Shown: in pieces, positions 16,434 to 25,665 of the stretch | Layout of the letters: each line of letters begins with the position of its first letter | Position numbering within the stretch: the stretch's first letter is position 1 | Made by a program: the position numbers and the translations under genes | Source: Rhodopseudomonas julia | Lineage (GTDB): Bacteria > Pseudomonadota > Alphaproteobacteria > Rhizobiales > Afifellaceae | Direction of reading: 5' to 3' | Assembly: GCF_030813515.1 (NCBI RefSeq) | Contig: NZ_JAUSUK010000001.1 | Location: 496,001-560,000, forward strand | DNA length: 64,000 nt | Notes under the pieces: generated by a model | Database searches by the model: none | What the model saw: the letters and a program-made list of their open reading frames with translations, nothing else | Told to the model about the DNA's origin: nothing

Positions 16434-19175
16434 TCATTCGGCAGCGACTGCGTCCGGATCGTCTTCGTTCCGGGTCGCACCTGAGCGAGACTGCGACGGC
16501 GGCCGCTCATCCGCAAGAATTGCGCCACCACGCAAGCTAAGGCAATGATCGAATTGATTTAAGAGAGAAGCTCCTGTCATTCCGACGACCACAGTGCGGC
16601 CTTCCATCATCTGCAGAAGCTTGCCCAGGCGAGCATCTTCGCCCTCCTCTCCGTTGCCCTTGAAAAGGTCGTCGACGATGAGAACCTCCGGGCGGCGCAT
16701 GAGGCCGCGCAGCAAGCCGATCTTGATACGCTGCAGGGAAGACAGACGCGATCCTCCAATACCGACCCGGAAATCAAGCCCTGCCCGCAAAATGAGGGGA
16801 CGGAGTTCAAAACGCTCGACAGCGTCGGCGATAACGGCTTCGGCCTGTTCGCGACTCTTCCTGCGATCGGCGCGCAGGTGACCGAAGAGGAGGTTCTGCT
16901 CCACCGTCAGAGCCTCGTCGAAGGATTCGCGCGAGAAGAAATGAAAGGCACCGGGCGCTTTGCGCCGAAGCGCTCTCATGAGTTCGGGGCGGGCAGTGAC
17001 AACGCGAGCCTCAATCTCCGGGGTAACGATACCTAGTCGATGCTTGGCAGGGACGAGTTGCAGTGCGTAACCCAATAGACGAGCCCGGTCGCGCGGCTTC
17101 AAGCGCCCGCTCCCATCTTTGGCACGCCGCAGAACCGAAGCGACCTCCGGCAATTCGTCCATCGGAATGAATGAGTAATTCGCCAGAGCATCGCTCTGTC
17201 CGCTGACATTGGAAAAGAGCTCGACCATGGCGGCAGCGAGATCACGGCCCGCACTTACCAAGACGTCCTCGAGTCCTGCTTCCCTTACAGCCTCGCGGAA
17301 GGCTGGCACGTCAGCCAGCTCGCGAGTCGTCACGTCAGAATCGCGCGGCACGCCGAAAATCAGATTTTCGGCCAAGGTGGCGCTACGGTTGAAGCTGTCT
17401 TCTGCCCAAAACTCGACGAAATCCGTCTTCGTCCCGCCCGCCCTGACTTTTTCCGCGATCATATTGCGGGCAGAAAGAATGCGCTGCCGCGCCTCCTCGC
17501 CAAGCACCGCCGGTAGACGAGCCTGGAGGCCGAGGCGATAGACCTCGTCGCTCATACCAAAGGCTTCGATGTTTTCGATGATGCGCTGGTCGAGTTCTTC
17601 CACCGAACCGACCCCCGCCTCAGCAAGGTCTTCCCAAGAGCTCAGATACTCATAGGACGCATTACCGGTGAGTTCTGCTTCGGCGAGGCGGGCTCTCAGC
17701 AAGGCCTCATCGACGCCATCGGACGGCGCGATCGGGCGATGCAGGAGCCCATAGACCAAATTGAAGCGGATCGTCTCGTTGAGGATGTAAGGATGGGCCG
17801 AGGCATAGGCGACGCGCCGGCCGAGCACGGATTGAGGAAGCGTCTCAAGGTTGTATCCGCCGATCTCGATGCGTCCCGAGGTGGGTGACAAGAGGCCCGC
17901 CATCATCATCAAAAGCTGGGTGCGACCGCTCGCTTCGGAGCCGAGCACGGCGAGCTTTTCACCAAGCGGAATTTCCGCCGACACGTCGTTCACCTCCTGC
18001 CCGGCCCCCTCGCCCGAATAAGAGACGTGGGTGAGAACGAGGCTCTGCACACCTGAAAAGTCGAGTTCCGGATCGGCGTGCAGGCGCTCTACCGGATATA
18101 GATCGGGCGGATCGAACTGCTCCACGACGGCGACATACTTCACCTGCGTATCGGCGAAGCTCTGATAATAGTCGAGAAGCTCCTTCCAGGGTGAGGCCAG
18201 GTCCTTGTAAGCGGCGAGAACGGCGACAAGCGCGCCAAAGGAAATCTGGCCCTTGATCACCAGATAACCGCCGACAGAATAGAAAAAGAACGGCGTGATC
18301 TGATTCATCAAATTGTTGATGAACTTGATCATGAACTTCCGCTTGAATATCTCGTAACGGATCTCGAAATTTCTCTGAAGCCGATTGGTGAATTCGGCAA
18401 GATGATAGGCGGCCGTATTGTTGGCGTGGATATCGCGAATGCCGGCAATCGAGGCGCCGACATCCTCCGAAAGTTCGCGCAGATTGCGCACACGCTCGCG
18501 TGCCAACATGTTCACACGCTTCTGCAGGCGCGGAATGAGCCAGCCCTGAAACGGGTAGAGCGAGACGGCAGCCGCGCCGAGGAGCGGATCCTGCATAAAG
18601 ATGAAGAAGAGATAGACGAGGAGCGTGCCGCCCTGAAAAATCGGCACGGCGATGGCATCCGCAATGAAGCCGCCGAGCGGCTGCACCTCCGACGCGATCA
18701 TGGCGATGATCTCACCCGACGAAGCGCGCGAAAAATGCGGCAGGCGGAAGCGCAGGACGCGCTCGAAAAGCTGATAGCGCAGGCGTCTCAAGGTGCGTTC
18801 GCCAGCAAGCCCCTTGTAGACGTTCATCACGTATTTGACGACGCCGTTGAGCCCCACAGCAAAGAGAAAGCCAAGGGAGAGAAGGATCAGATATTCGATC
18901 TGATCAAATTCGAAACCGAATAGCGTCCTTGGAAAATCTTTGCCGCCGATCGCCTGATTGACGATCATTTTGGGCAGTTCGAGCGTGACGTAGAGGATCG
19001 GAAACGAGACGAGCGTGATCGCTAAAATGACGAGCTGCTGACGTCTGGAGTAGCGCCAGATATAGCGAAAGAAATTGCGGTCGAGCCCACCATCCCGCGC
19101 GGGTCTCTCCGGCTTTGCCGCGTCCGGCCCAGGGCTATTTGTATGGGTCCGCCGCATCGCGCAAACCATCTCCAA
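16434..19175 (-). CDS. Large ABC-exporter-like protein with a degenerate, expanded nucleotide-binding domain
   Basis: A protein of about 913 residues. Residues 35-370 form a type I exporter transmembrane domain (about six helices; LYVTLELPKMIVNQAI, GERTLRRLRYQLFERVLRF). The ATPase domain is abnormal: Walker A reads GSEASGRT (about residue 410; Lys replaced by Arg), the signature is LSSLQ instead of LSGGQ, and Walker B is LIVDD with Asp where the catalytic Glu should be. Between the two halves of this domain lies an insertion of about 300 residues containing two more ENLxFG-like segments. ATP hydrolysis is therefore doubtful. The start is uncertain (TTG 19175, ATG 19169 or 19157), overlapping the upstream permease gene by 23-41 bp. 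Confidence 0.82.
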   Translation of the reverse strand: MEMVCAMRRTHTNSPGPDAAKPERPARDGGLDRNFFRYIWRYSRRQQLVILAITLVSFPILYVTLELPKMIVNQAIGGKDFPRTLFGFEFDQIEYLILLSLGFLFAVGLNGVVKYVMNVYKGLAGERTLRRLRYQLFERVLRFRLPHFSRASSGEIIAMIASEVQPLGGFIADAIAVPIFQGGTLLVYLFFIFMQDPLLGAAAVSLYPFQGWLIPRLQKRVNMLARERVRNLRELSEDVGASIAGIRDIHANNTAAYHLAEFTNRLQRNFEIRYEIFKRKFMIKFINNLMNQITPFFFYSVGGYLVIKGQISFGALVAVLAAYKDLASPWKELLDYYQSFADTQVKYVAVVEQFDPPDLYPVERLHADPELDFSGVQSLVLTHVSYSGEGAGQEVNDVSAEIPLGEKLAVLGSEASGRTQLLMMMAGLLSPTSGRIEIGGYNLETLPQSVLGRRVAYASAHPYILNETIRFNLVYGLLHRPIAPSDGVDEALLRARLAEAELTGNASYEYLSSWEDLAEAGVGSVEELDQRIIENIEAFGMSDEVYRLGLQARLPAVLGEEARQRILSARNMIAEKVRAGGTKTDFVEFWAEDSFNRSATLAENLIFGVPRDSDVTTRELADVPAFREAVREAGLEDVLVSAGRDLAAAMVELFSNVSGQSDALANYSFIPMDELPEVASVLRRAKDGSGRLKPRDRARLLGYALQLVPAKHRLGIVTPEIEARVVTARPELMRALRRKAPGAFHFFSRESFDEALTVEQNLLFGHLRADRRKSREQAEAVIADAVERFELRPLILRAGLDFRVGIGGSRLSSLQRIKIGLLRGLMRRPEVLIVDDLFKGNGEEGEDARLGKLLQMMEGRTVVVGMTGASLLNQFDHCLSLRGGAILADERPPSQSRSGATRNEDDPDAVAAE

Positions 19176-20310
19176 AGAAGGAGAATGCTAGCACGACGAT
19201 GATCACCGGCACTACAGGCGCTACGAGCCAGGGATAAACGGTGATGATTGTCACGGACTGCGCCTCGTTGAGCATCACACCCCAGGAGATGATCGGGCGT
19301 CTCAGACCGAGGTTGAGGAAGGAGAGCGCCGTCTCGCCCAAAATCATCGACGGGATCGACAAAGTGGCGCTGGCGATCAAATGGCTCATGAAGCCGGGCA
19401 CGAGATGGCGGCCGATGACGCGGGTGGGGGATGCCCCCATTAATACAGCCGCCTTCGCATATTCCTCTTCACGCAACGCCAGAAGCTTGGAGCGCACCGC
19501 ACGCGCCAAGCCGGGCCAATCAAGAAGCCCCAGAATGATGGTGATGCCGAAATAGATGAAGATCGGGCTCCAGGTGACGGGGAGCGCCGCGGAGAGTGCC
19601 ATCCACAACGGAAGCTCCGGCAGGGAGCGAAGAATCTCGATCACGCGCTGTGCCACTGCATCGACCCAGCCGCCGAAATAACCGGCCGCTCCGCCGATGA
19701 CGACGCCGAAGAGCATGGAGATGGCAACGCCGACGAGGCCGACGGTCAGTGAGATGCGAGCGCCATAGACAAGACCTGAGAAGACGTCGCGCCCGAGCCG
19801 GTCGGTGCCTGCAAGAAACAGCGTTCCACCCACAGGCGGGCAGACGAGATGAAAGCGCGCCTGAAACAGGCCCCAGAAACGATACGGCTCGCCCCGACAG
19901 AAGAAGCGCAAGCTCTGTCTCTCCTGTGTGCCGGACGTGTAGTCCCAGCGTAGTCGATCGAGGTCGACCTTGGCGACGTAAGGATGGACATACGGTCCGA
20001 TGAACCTTCCGTCGCCGAAGAGATGTACGCTCTGGGGCGGAGCATAGAGATAGTCGATGTGTCGCTCGTTGGGCGCATAAGGCGCGATTACCTCTGCAAA
20101 CGGCACCGTCAGATAGAAGAGAAAGAGAACAAAGCTCGCGAGGACGGCGAGCCGGTGACGGCGGAACTTCCACCACATGATACGGGCTGCGGAGGCGGCA
20201 TAAAAGCGCTCCTGTTCGGGCGTCAACACTTCATCTGTCGCCGGATCGAAAGGCGCCTGATCGACGTAGCGAGGAAAGACTTCCTCCCCGGAGGATGGCG
20301 GCTTTTTCAT
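19135..20310 (-). CDS. ABC importer permease, DppC/OppC type
   Basis: A 391-residue inner-membrane permease of the peptide/opine/nickel family. A cytoplasmic N-terminal region and first membrane segment are followed by an unusually long periplasmic part (about residues 60-170) and then the five-helix permease core with the EAA-type loop EEEYAKAAVLMGASPTRVIGR (about residue 287). It ends GDGLRDAADPYK, the standard C-terminus of DppC-like proteins. It pairs with the DppB-like product encoded just upstream (4-bp overlap), and the following ABC-exporter-like gene starts inside its 3' end. Confidence 0.88.
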   Translation of the reverse strand: MKKPPSSGEEVFPRYVDQAPFDPATDEVLTPEQERFYAASAARIMWWKFRRHRLAVLASFVLFLFYLTVPFAEVIAPYAPNERHIDYLYAPPQSVHLFGDGRFIGPYVHPYVAKVDLDRLRWDYTSGTQERQSLRFFCRGEPYRFWGLFQARFHLVCPPVGGTLFLAGTDRLGRDVFSGLVYGARISLTVGLVGVAISMLFGVVIGGAAGYFGGWVDAVAQRVIEILRSLPELPLWMALSAALPVTWSPIFIYFGITIILGLLDWPGLARAVRSKLLALREEEYAKAAVLMGASPTRVIGRHLVPGFMSHLIASATLSIPSMILGETALSFLNLGLRRPIISWGVMLNEAQSVTIITVYPWLVAPVVPVIIVVLAFSFFGDGLRDAADPYK

Positions 20311-21332
20311 TTGCGGGCAGCCCCACCAAGCCGGATCCTGGGATCCAGTACGGCCAGCAGAAGGTCGGAAACGAGCATGCCGATCAAGGTGAGAATGGCG
20401 ACGAAGAGGAGGATAAAGCCTGCCAGGAACTGGTCCTGAGACTGCAGCGCATCAAGAAGGATCGGCCCGACAGTGGGCAAATTGAGCACCACTGAGACGA
20501 TCACCGAGCCGGAAACGAGCGATGGAATGAGATTTCCAATATCGGCGACAAAGGGGTTGAGCGCCATCCTGAGCGGGTATTTCGCCACAAGACGCTCCTC
20601 CGAGAGGCCCTTGGCGCGAGCGGTCTGGACATATTGCTTGTCGAGCTCGTCGAGGAGGTTCGCCCTCAGGCGTCGGATCATGCCGGCGGTTCCGGCCGTA
20701 CCGATGACGATCGTCGGCGCGATGAGATGCGACAGCAGCGAACCGATCTTGGCGAGAGACCAGGGCGCGTCGACATAGACGGGGTCCATTAGACCGCCGA
20801 TCGACATGTCGAACCAAACGTTGAAATAGTAGAGAAGAACGAGGCCCAAAAGGAAGTTCGGCGTGGCGAGTCCGATATATCCAAGGAAGGTGAAAAAATA
20901 ATCTCCAAAGGAGTACTGCTTCATGGCCGAATAAACGCCAATTGGAAGCGACACCGCATAGACGAAGAGGATCGTCGCAAAATTCAGAATGACGGTTAGC
21001 GGCAGAGCCGGGCCGATCACCGTCTCAACCGGTGAATTATACTCAAACGACCAACCCCAATCACCCTGCAGAAGACCGGAGAAGCCGGAAGGGCCTGGCC
21101 AAAGGCCGATCCAAATGAAATAGCGCTCGAGAAATGGACGATCGAGCGCGAATTCGGTTCTGAGGAAGGCAATCTTGTCCGCACTAGCCCCCTCCCCGGC
21201 GGCGCGCAAGGCTGCGATCTGATTGGTGAGGTAGTCGCCCGGCGGCAGCTCAATGATCAAGAAGATTAAAAACGAAATGACGAACAGTGTCGGGATCATA
21301 CCGAGGAGGCGACGGAGCATATACCGCAGCAT
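20307..21332 (-). CDS. ABC importer permease, DppB/OppB type
   Basis: A 341-residue permease. The N-terminus MLRYMLRRLLGMIPTLFVIS is the classic first helix of DppB-like proteins; the C-terminal half carries the EAA loop (KQYVQTARAKGLSEERLV, about residue 234) and ends DLLLAVLDPRIRLG. It contains a long periplasmic stretch after helix 1, again in the style of larger-substrate importers. It lies 33 bp after the binding-protein gene and overlaps the DppC-like gene by 4 bp. Confidence 0.9.
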   Translation of the reverse strand: MLRYMLRRLLGMIPTLFVISFLIFLIIELPPGDYLTNQIAALRAAGEGASADKIAFLRTEFALDRPFLERYFIWIGLWPGPSGFSGLLQGDWGWSFEYNSPVETVIGPALPLTVILNFATILFVYAVSLPIGVYSAMKQYSFGDYFFTFLGYIGLATPNFLLGLVLLYYFNVWFDMSIGGLMDPVYVDAPWSLAKIGSLLSHLIAPTIVIGTAGTAGMIRRLRANLLDELDKQYVQTARAKGLSEERLVAKYPLRMALNPFVADIGNLIPSLVSGSVIVSVVLNLPTVGPILLDALQSQDQFLAGFILLFVAILTLIGMLVSDLLLAVLDPRIRLGGAARK

Positions 21333-21365
21333 CAGCCTCTCCTCTTGCAGATGATCAGGATAGCT

Positions 21366-23324
21366 TCAATCGCCTGACGCAAGGCTTTTCGTCCTGCCGA
21401 AGATGGGCGCATCCACAATCCTCGGCTTGTCGTCAAACCAGAACGCATCCATGCGGTGTAGACCGAACTGGGCGCCAGGGTCCCAGCCATAGATACCGGC
21501 AGGCGGTACATTCCGCAGATAATTGGACCGTACGACAGGCTGAAAAACATCGGAGACAATACCGATGGAAAATGTCTCCGCGGCATGGATCTCCAGGATC
21601 TGCCGCCAGATCGCCTGCCGTTCCTGCAGCGTCACCGTGTGCTGCCAGGCTTCATAGAGTTGCAGGAGGTCATTCGCAGGCGGATAGTCGACTGGCTCTC
21701 CCTTGCTGCCACGGTGCGCATAATACTCGCCCCAAGCCGGCCAGATGAAGCTCTCGTAGGAGACCGGCGCAAAATCGTCGGGCGGCATGTCGGCCGTCGG
21801 GATCCCGTTGTCGAAGCCGGCATCGGCAATCATCTGGACGAGCCCGGCATTGGCCCTACGACGGATATTGTCGCGCTCTGACGGCTTGATGACGAGATCG
21901 ACGCCGATCTCGCGCCATGTCTCGCGAATGAGTTCCAGAGCATCGACGATCTCCGGGTTCTCTCCCGCCGTTTCCACGATGATCTGAAGGGGCCGTCCGT
22001 CTGTCATCATGCGGATGCCATCGCCTCGCCGTTCCGTGAGCCCGATATCATCCAGGAGAGCTTCCGCCCGCTTGGCCTCGTACTCGGTCCAGGCACTGCG
22101 GTAGGGCGGCCGAAAGAGCGGGCTCAGCGGTGTCACCGAATTGTTGGAAGGCTCGGCGAGGCCGAAGAAAAGAACACGATTGATGAGCTCACGGTCGATT
22201 CCGAGCGAAAGCGCATGGCGGAAGCGGACATCGCGAAAGAGTTTTCGCCAGGCTTTGTCTTCGACATTGAGATTTGGATAGAGCGCGATCCGCGCGGCTC
22301 GGGCATCAGGCCAAAACAACGTTTGATAACGACGCTCCTGCTCTCCATCTTTCAACACGGTAATGTCTGAAAAACTCAGGCCGCGCGCCTGCAAATCCGT
22401 TTCGCCCGCATGCACCTTGGCAGCGACGAGGCGGGCATCGGCGACATCCATCACGATGCGGTCGATATAGGGAAGCTGGCGTCCGTTGCGATCAATGCGG
22501 TGATAGTAGGGATTGCGGACGAGAATGAAGCGGCGCCCCGAGCTGGGTTGGACGACCCAGGGCTGCAAGGTCGGCATCCCGGCATGTTCGTTGCCGTACA
22601 TGTCGTCCATGAGATTGTGTTCGGCCGCCCAACTTCTTTTGCGGTCGCGCGCCATCTCGCGCTTGATAAAAGCCTTATCTCCGTAGCGCTCATGCCACTT
22701 CTTCAAAAAGTGCGCCGGACGATAAATGAAGGGCGGCCGCGCCTTGGCGAGGTTCTGCAGAAAGCCGGGATTGGGGCCATCCCAGGAATAACGCACCGTA
22801 AGCGGGTCCAACACCTCAAAGCGCGGTCCCTTGCCATCGACCAGGAGAAAGCTCGGAAGCCCCGTCGGCATCAGCTCCGGATCGGATGCGATATCCTCGA
22901 AATAATAGCGGAAGTCTTCGGCCGTGAACGGATGCCCGTCGGACCATTTGTGCCCCTTCCTGAGATGGAAGGTGAAGACACGATCCCCTTCGATATCGAC
23001 GGACTTCAGGATGTCCGGCACCAGGTTCAGGTTTCGATCGAAGATGACGAGACGGGCATAACCCCAGACATTGGCCAACCGCACATCCTTGGAACGCGTG
23101 ATGATCGTCCTGAGATCGCCGCCATGACGACCAGGCCCGCCACCTTCCGGAAAATCATCGTAAACGAGCGGATCGTCGGGCACGCGATCTTGGATCGGCG
23201 GCAGCTTCGCCGGGTCATGCGTGTTTCCCAAGGTCTCCGTCTCGACCAAAGGAGGCTGTGCGCGAGCCGGCACCTCAGGAGCTAGGGCAAAAACAAAGGC
23301 CAGGAAAAGAACAAGGGCGCGCAT
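21366..23324 (-). CDS. ABC importer substrate-binding protein, family 5
   Basis: A 652-residue periplasmic binding protein of the peptide/nickel/oligosaccharide class (SBP_bac_5). A signal peptide (MRALVLFLAFVFALAPEVPARA) is followed by the family core: VFTFHLRKGHKWSDGHPFTAEDFRYY split around residues 117-142, and FRHALSLGIDRELIN (about residue 373). It is longer than ordinary DppA-type proteins (about 530), like those binding bulky oligosaccharides or peptides. It overlaps the ATPase gene by one base and precedes the permeases. The ligand cannot be read from sequence; the neighbouring glycan cluster makes an oligosaccharide plausible. Confidence 0.88.
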   Translation of the reverse strand: MRALVLFLAFVFALAPEVPARAQPPLVETETLGNTHDPAKLPPIQDRVPDDPLVYDDFPEGGGPGRHGGDLRTIITRSKDVRLANVWGYARLVIFDRNLNLVPDILKSVDIEGDRVFTFHLRKGHKWSDGHPFTAEDFRYYFEDIASDPELMPTGLPSFLLVDGKGPRFEVLDPLTVRYSWDGPNPGFLQNLAKARPPFIYRPAHFLKKWHERYGDKAFIKREMARDRKRSWAAEHNLMDDMYGNEHAGMPTLQPWVVQPSSGRRFILVRNPYYHRIDRNGRQLPYIDRIVMDVADARLVAAKVHAGETDLQARGLSFSDITVLKDGEQERRYQTLFWPDARAARIALYPNLNVEDKAWRKLFRDVRFRHALSLGIDRELINRVLFFGLAEPSNNSVTPLSPLFRPPYRSAWTEYEAKRAEALLDDIGLTERRGDGIRMMTDGRPLQIIVETAGENPEIVDALELIRETWREIGVDLVIKPSERDNIRRRANAGLVQMIADAGFDNGIPTADMPPDDFAPVSYESFIWPAWGEYYAHRGSKGEPVDYPPANDLLQLYEAWQHTVTLQERQAIWRQILEIHAAETFSIGIVSDVFQPVVRSNYLRNVPPAGIYGWDPGAQFGLHRMDAFWFDDKPRIVDAPIFGRTKSLASGD

Positions 23325-25279
23325 CAGGCGGCCTTATCGCGAAGTTCAGGGAGGCAGACGAGATGGCCTGGCGCGACCTCGCGCAGGCGTGGCTCCATGT
23401 CGGGGAGAAGCCTGTACGGTTCCGGCCAATACGACGGCTCGCTCGCCCCGCTCTCCACCAGCGCAGAGAAATCGAGCTTCTGGTCGAGGCTCGGCGTCGG
23501 AATCGCCTTCAAAAGCGCCTGCGTATAGGGATGACGAGCATCCTCGACGATCGCCTTCTTGTCGGCGACCTCCACGACGCGGCCGGCACACATGACCGCG
23601 ACCCGATCGGCGATATAATCGACAACAGCGAGATTATGACTGACAAACAGGAAAGTGAGGCCGAGCTCGGTCTTCAGATCTTTAAGAAGATTGAGGATCT
23701 GAGCCTGCACCGAGACGTCGAGCGCGGAGACAGGCTCATCACAAAGGAGAAATTCCGGGGATAGTGCCAGTGCTCGGGCAATGCCGATCCGTTGGCGCTG
23801 CCCCCCGGAAAAGGAATGCGGATAGCGCCGGAGATGGCTGACGCTCAGCCCGACCATGCGCACTAGCTCCTTCACCCGCTCATATCGCTCGGCCGTCGTA
23901 CCGATGCCATGGATGACAAGTGGCTCTGTCAGGATCTCGCGCACCGTCATGCGCGGGCTGAGTGAGGAAAAGGGATCCTGGAAGATGATCTGCACCTTGC
24001 GGCGGAAGGCAAAGCGTTCCTCTTTCGAGAGATGTGCCAGATCGCGCATCTCGCCACCGAGGCGGTAAAGCACGTGCCCTTCGTCAGGTGTTTCGGCACC
24101 CAGGACGAGCTTCGCCGTGGTTGTCTTGCCCGAGCCGGACTGGCCGACGAGACCGAGACATTCACCACATTTCACCGTCAGATCAAGCCGATCCACAGCC
24201 CGCACCGTGCGGGTCAGCACGTCTCCCATCTTGCGGAGCCGATAAACCTTGCTGAGCTTGCGCAATTCGAGCAGCGCCTCGGAGCCATCATGCACCTCGA
24301 TCTGCCGAGAGGGCCGCTGCAGAAACGCGGCCGGCTGGGCCTCGATCGGGCGGATGGGCTGGAGGCGTTCTTCCGGTCCCATGTCGAAGCGGGGAACTGC
24401 TCGCAGAAGCGAACGCAAATAAGGATGCGCTGGTGCACGGAAGATCGTCTCGCTCGTACCCGTTTCCATGATACGGCCGCGATAGATCACCGCCACATAG
24501 TCGGCGATATTGGCAACGACGCCAAAATCATGCGTGATCAGAAGGACCGCCATGTCGAGTTCGGCCTGCACCTTGCAGATGAGGTTCAAAACCTCGGCCT
24601 GAATGGTGACGTCGAGCGCGGTCGTGGGTTCATCGGCGATGAGAAGGGCCGGACGGCACATCAGCGCCATGGCGATAACAGCGCGTTGGCGGAGCCCTCC
24701 CGACAGCTCGAAAGGATACGCCGACAATGCCCGTTTCGGATCCGGAAAACGAACGAGTCCCAGCATTTCGGCCGACAGGGCTCGCGCTTCCGCCCGGCTG
24801 GCACCACGATGCAAACGCACCACTTCACCCAGCTGATCGCCGATCGTGTGAAGTGGCGAAAGCGCCGTCATCGGCTCCTGGAAAATGATGGAGATACGAT
24901 CGCCCCGGATCGCTCGCATCTTCGGACCGCGCGGGTCCTTGGCCGCAAGATCCAGACTGACGCCGTCGCGGGGGTCGGTGAAAACGATCCGCCCACCCGC
25001 GATACGGCCCTTTTGCGGCAGAATTCCCAGAATCGCCTGCGAGATCACGGTCTTTCCGGAGCCGGATTCCCCGACAAGAGCGACCGTGGAGCCGGCGGGC
25101 ACTTTGAGAGAGACCCCATTGACGGCGCACGTACGGCCTTCGTCCCCGGCGAACTCAACAATGAGATCGGCGATCTCGAGGACCGGACGGGGAGCGGCAT
25201 CGAGACGTAACGACGGAGAGTGAGGAGCCTTAACATCGTCCACGGTTCGCAGCTTGGCGGAGCCCTCAATGGCAGGCAA
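23324..25279 (-). CDS. Fused double ATPase of the peptide-type ABC importer
   Basis: A 651-residue protein with two complete nucleotide-binding domains (DppD-DppF fusion, as in GsiA). Domain 1: Walker A GESGSGKT (about residue 73), signature LSGGLRQR (about residue 193), Walker B LLIADEP. Domain 2: GQSGSGKTT (about residue 377), FSGGQRQR (about residue 491), FLLCDEP. All catalytic residues are present in both, in contrast to the degraded domain encoded at 16434-19175. It is the first gene of the eight-gene minus-strand operon and drives the importer formed with the downstream binding protein and permeases. The first 25 residues are not conserved, so a start inside the frame is possible. Confidence 0.9.
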   Translation of the reverse strand: MPAIEGSAKLRTVDDVKAPHSPSLRLDAAPRPVLEIADLIVEFAGDEGRTCAVNGVSLKVPAGSTVALVGESGSGKTVISQAILGILPQKGRIAGGRIVFTDPRDGVSLDLAAKDPRGPKMRAIRGDRISIIFQEPMTALSPLHTIGDQLGEVVRLHRGASRAEARALSAEMLGLVRFPDPKRALSAYPFELSGGLRQRAVIAMALMCRPALLIADEPTTALDVTIQAEVLNLICKVQAELDMAVLLITHDFGVVANIADYVAVIYRGRIMETGTSETIFRAPAHPYLRSLLRAVPRFDMGPEERLQPIRPIEAQPAAFLQRPSRQIEVHDGSEALLELRKLSKVYRLRKMGDVLTRTVRAVDRLDLTVKCGECLGLVGQSGSGKTTTAKLVLGAETPDEGHVLYRLGGEMRDLAHLSKEERFAFRRKVQIIFQDPFSSLSPRMTVREILTEPLVIHGIGTTAERYERVKELVRMVGLSVSHLRRYPHSFSGGQRQRIGIARALALSPEFLLCDEPVSALDVSVQAQILNLLKDLKTELGLTFLFVSHNLAVVDYIADRVAVMCAGRVVEVADKKAIVEDARHPYTQALLKAIPTPSLDQKLDFSALVESGASEPSYWPEPYRLLPDMEPRLREVAPGHLVCLPELRDKAA

Positions 25280-25665
25280 GCGGTTTCGCTGCCCTTCAAT
25301 ACGCTTGCGAAAGGACTCGTGAGAAGAAACGGAACACTGGCGGCAGCCGCGGGGAGGAAAACCGACATGAAACGGATCGAGCGGAAGGCGGCGTTCCCGG
25401 CCTGGAAGAGAAATTGCCGTGCATGAGGATTGCCGCAGAGAGCCGATAGGGCTAGGTCCCCCACCTCGTCTCGTCGGCGGCTATCTTAAACCGGTGCTGC
25501 TTTTCCCTTGCTATGGGTAGCCAATGAAGGCTTCAAAGCGCAGGGGCAATCGGCCCTTTCTCCCCTCTCTTGTTGGACAAGAACGGGCGCGTTACCTTCC
25601 GCTGGGGCAAGTTGGTGCTTGGGGAATGGTCATGCCCTTTCGTGTACGGCGGGCTCAGCAGTGGC
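25280..25665. other. Divergent intergenic region between the importer/cyclase operon and the glycan operon
   Basis: About 390 bp separating two divergent operons. It must hold promoters for both, but I see no well-matched promoter pair, inverted repeat or small gene. A frame from 25570 runs into the glycosyltransferase but lacks family similarity before 25666. Confidence 0.4.

Noticed and set aside
24032-25210. Plus-strand frame of 392 codons opposite the fused ATPase
   Set aside because: The opposite frame encodes two complete ABC ATPase domains; this frame has no motif and is a codon-bias shadow. The same holds for 56927-58537 opposite the TRAP permease and 58589-59911 opposite the TAXI protein.
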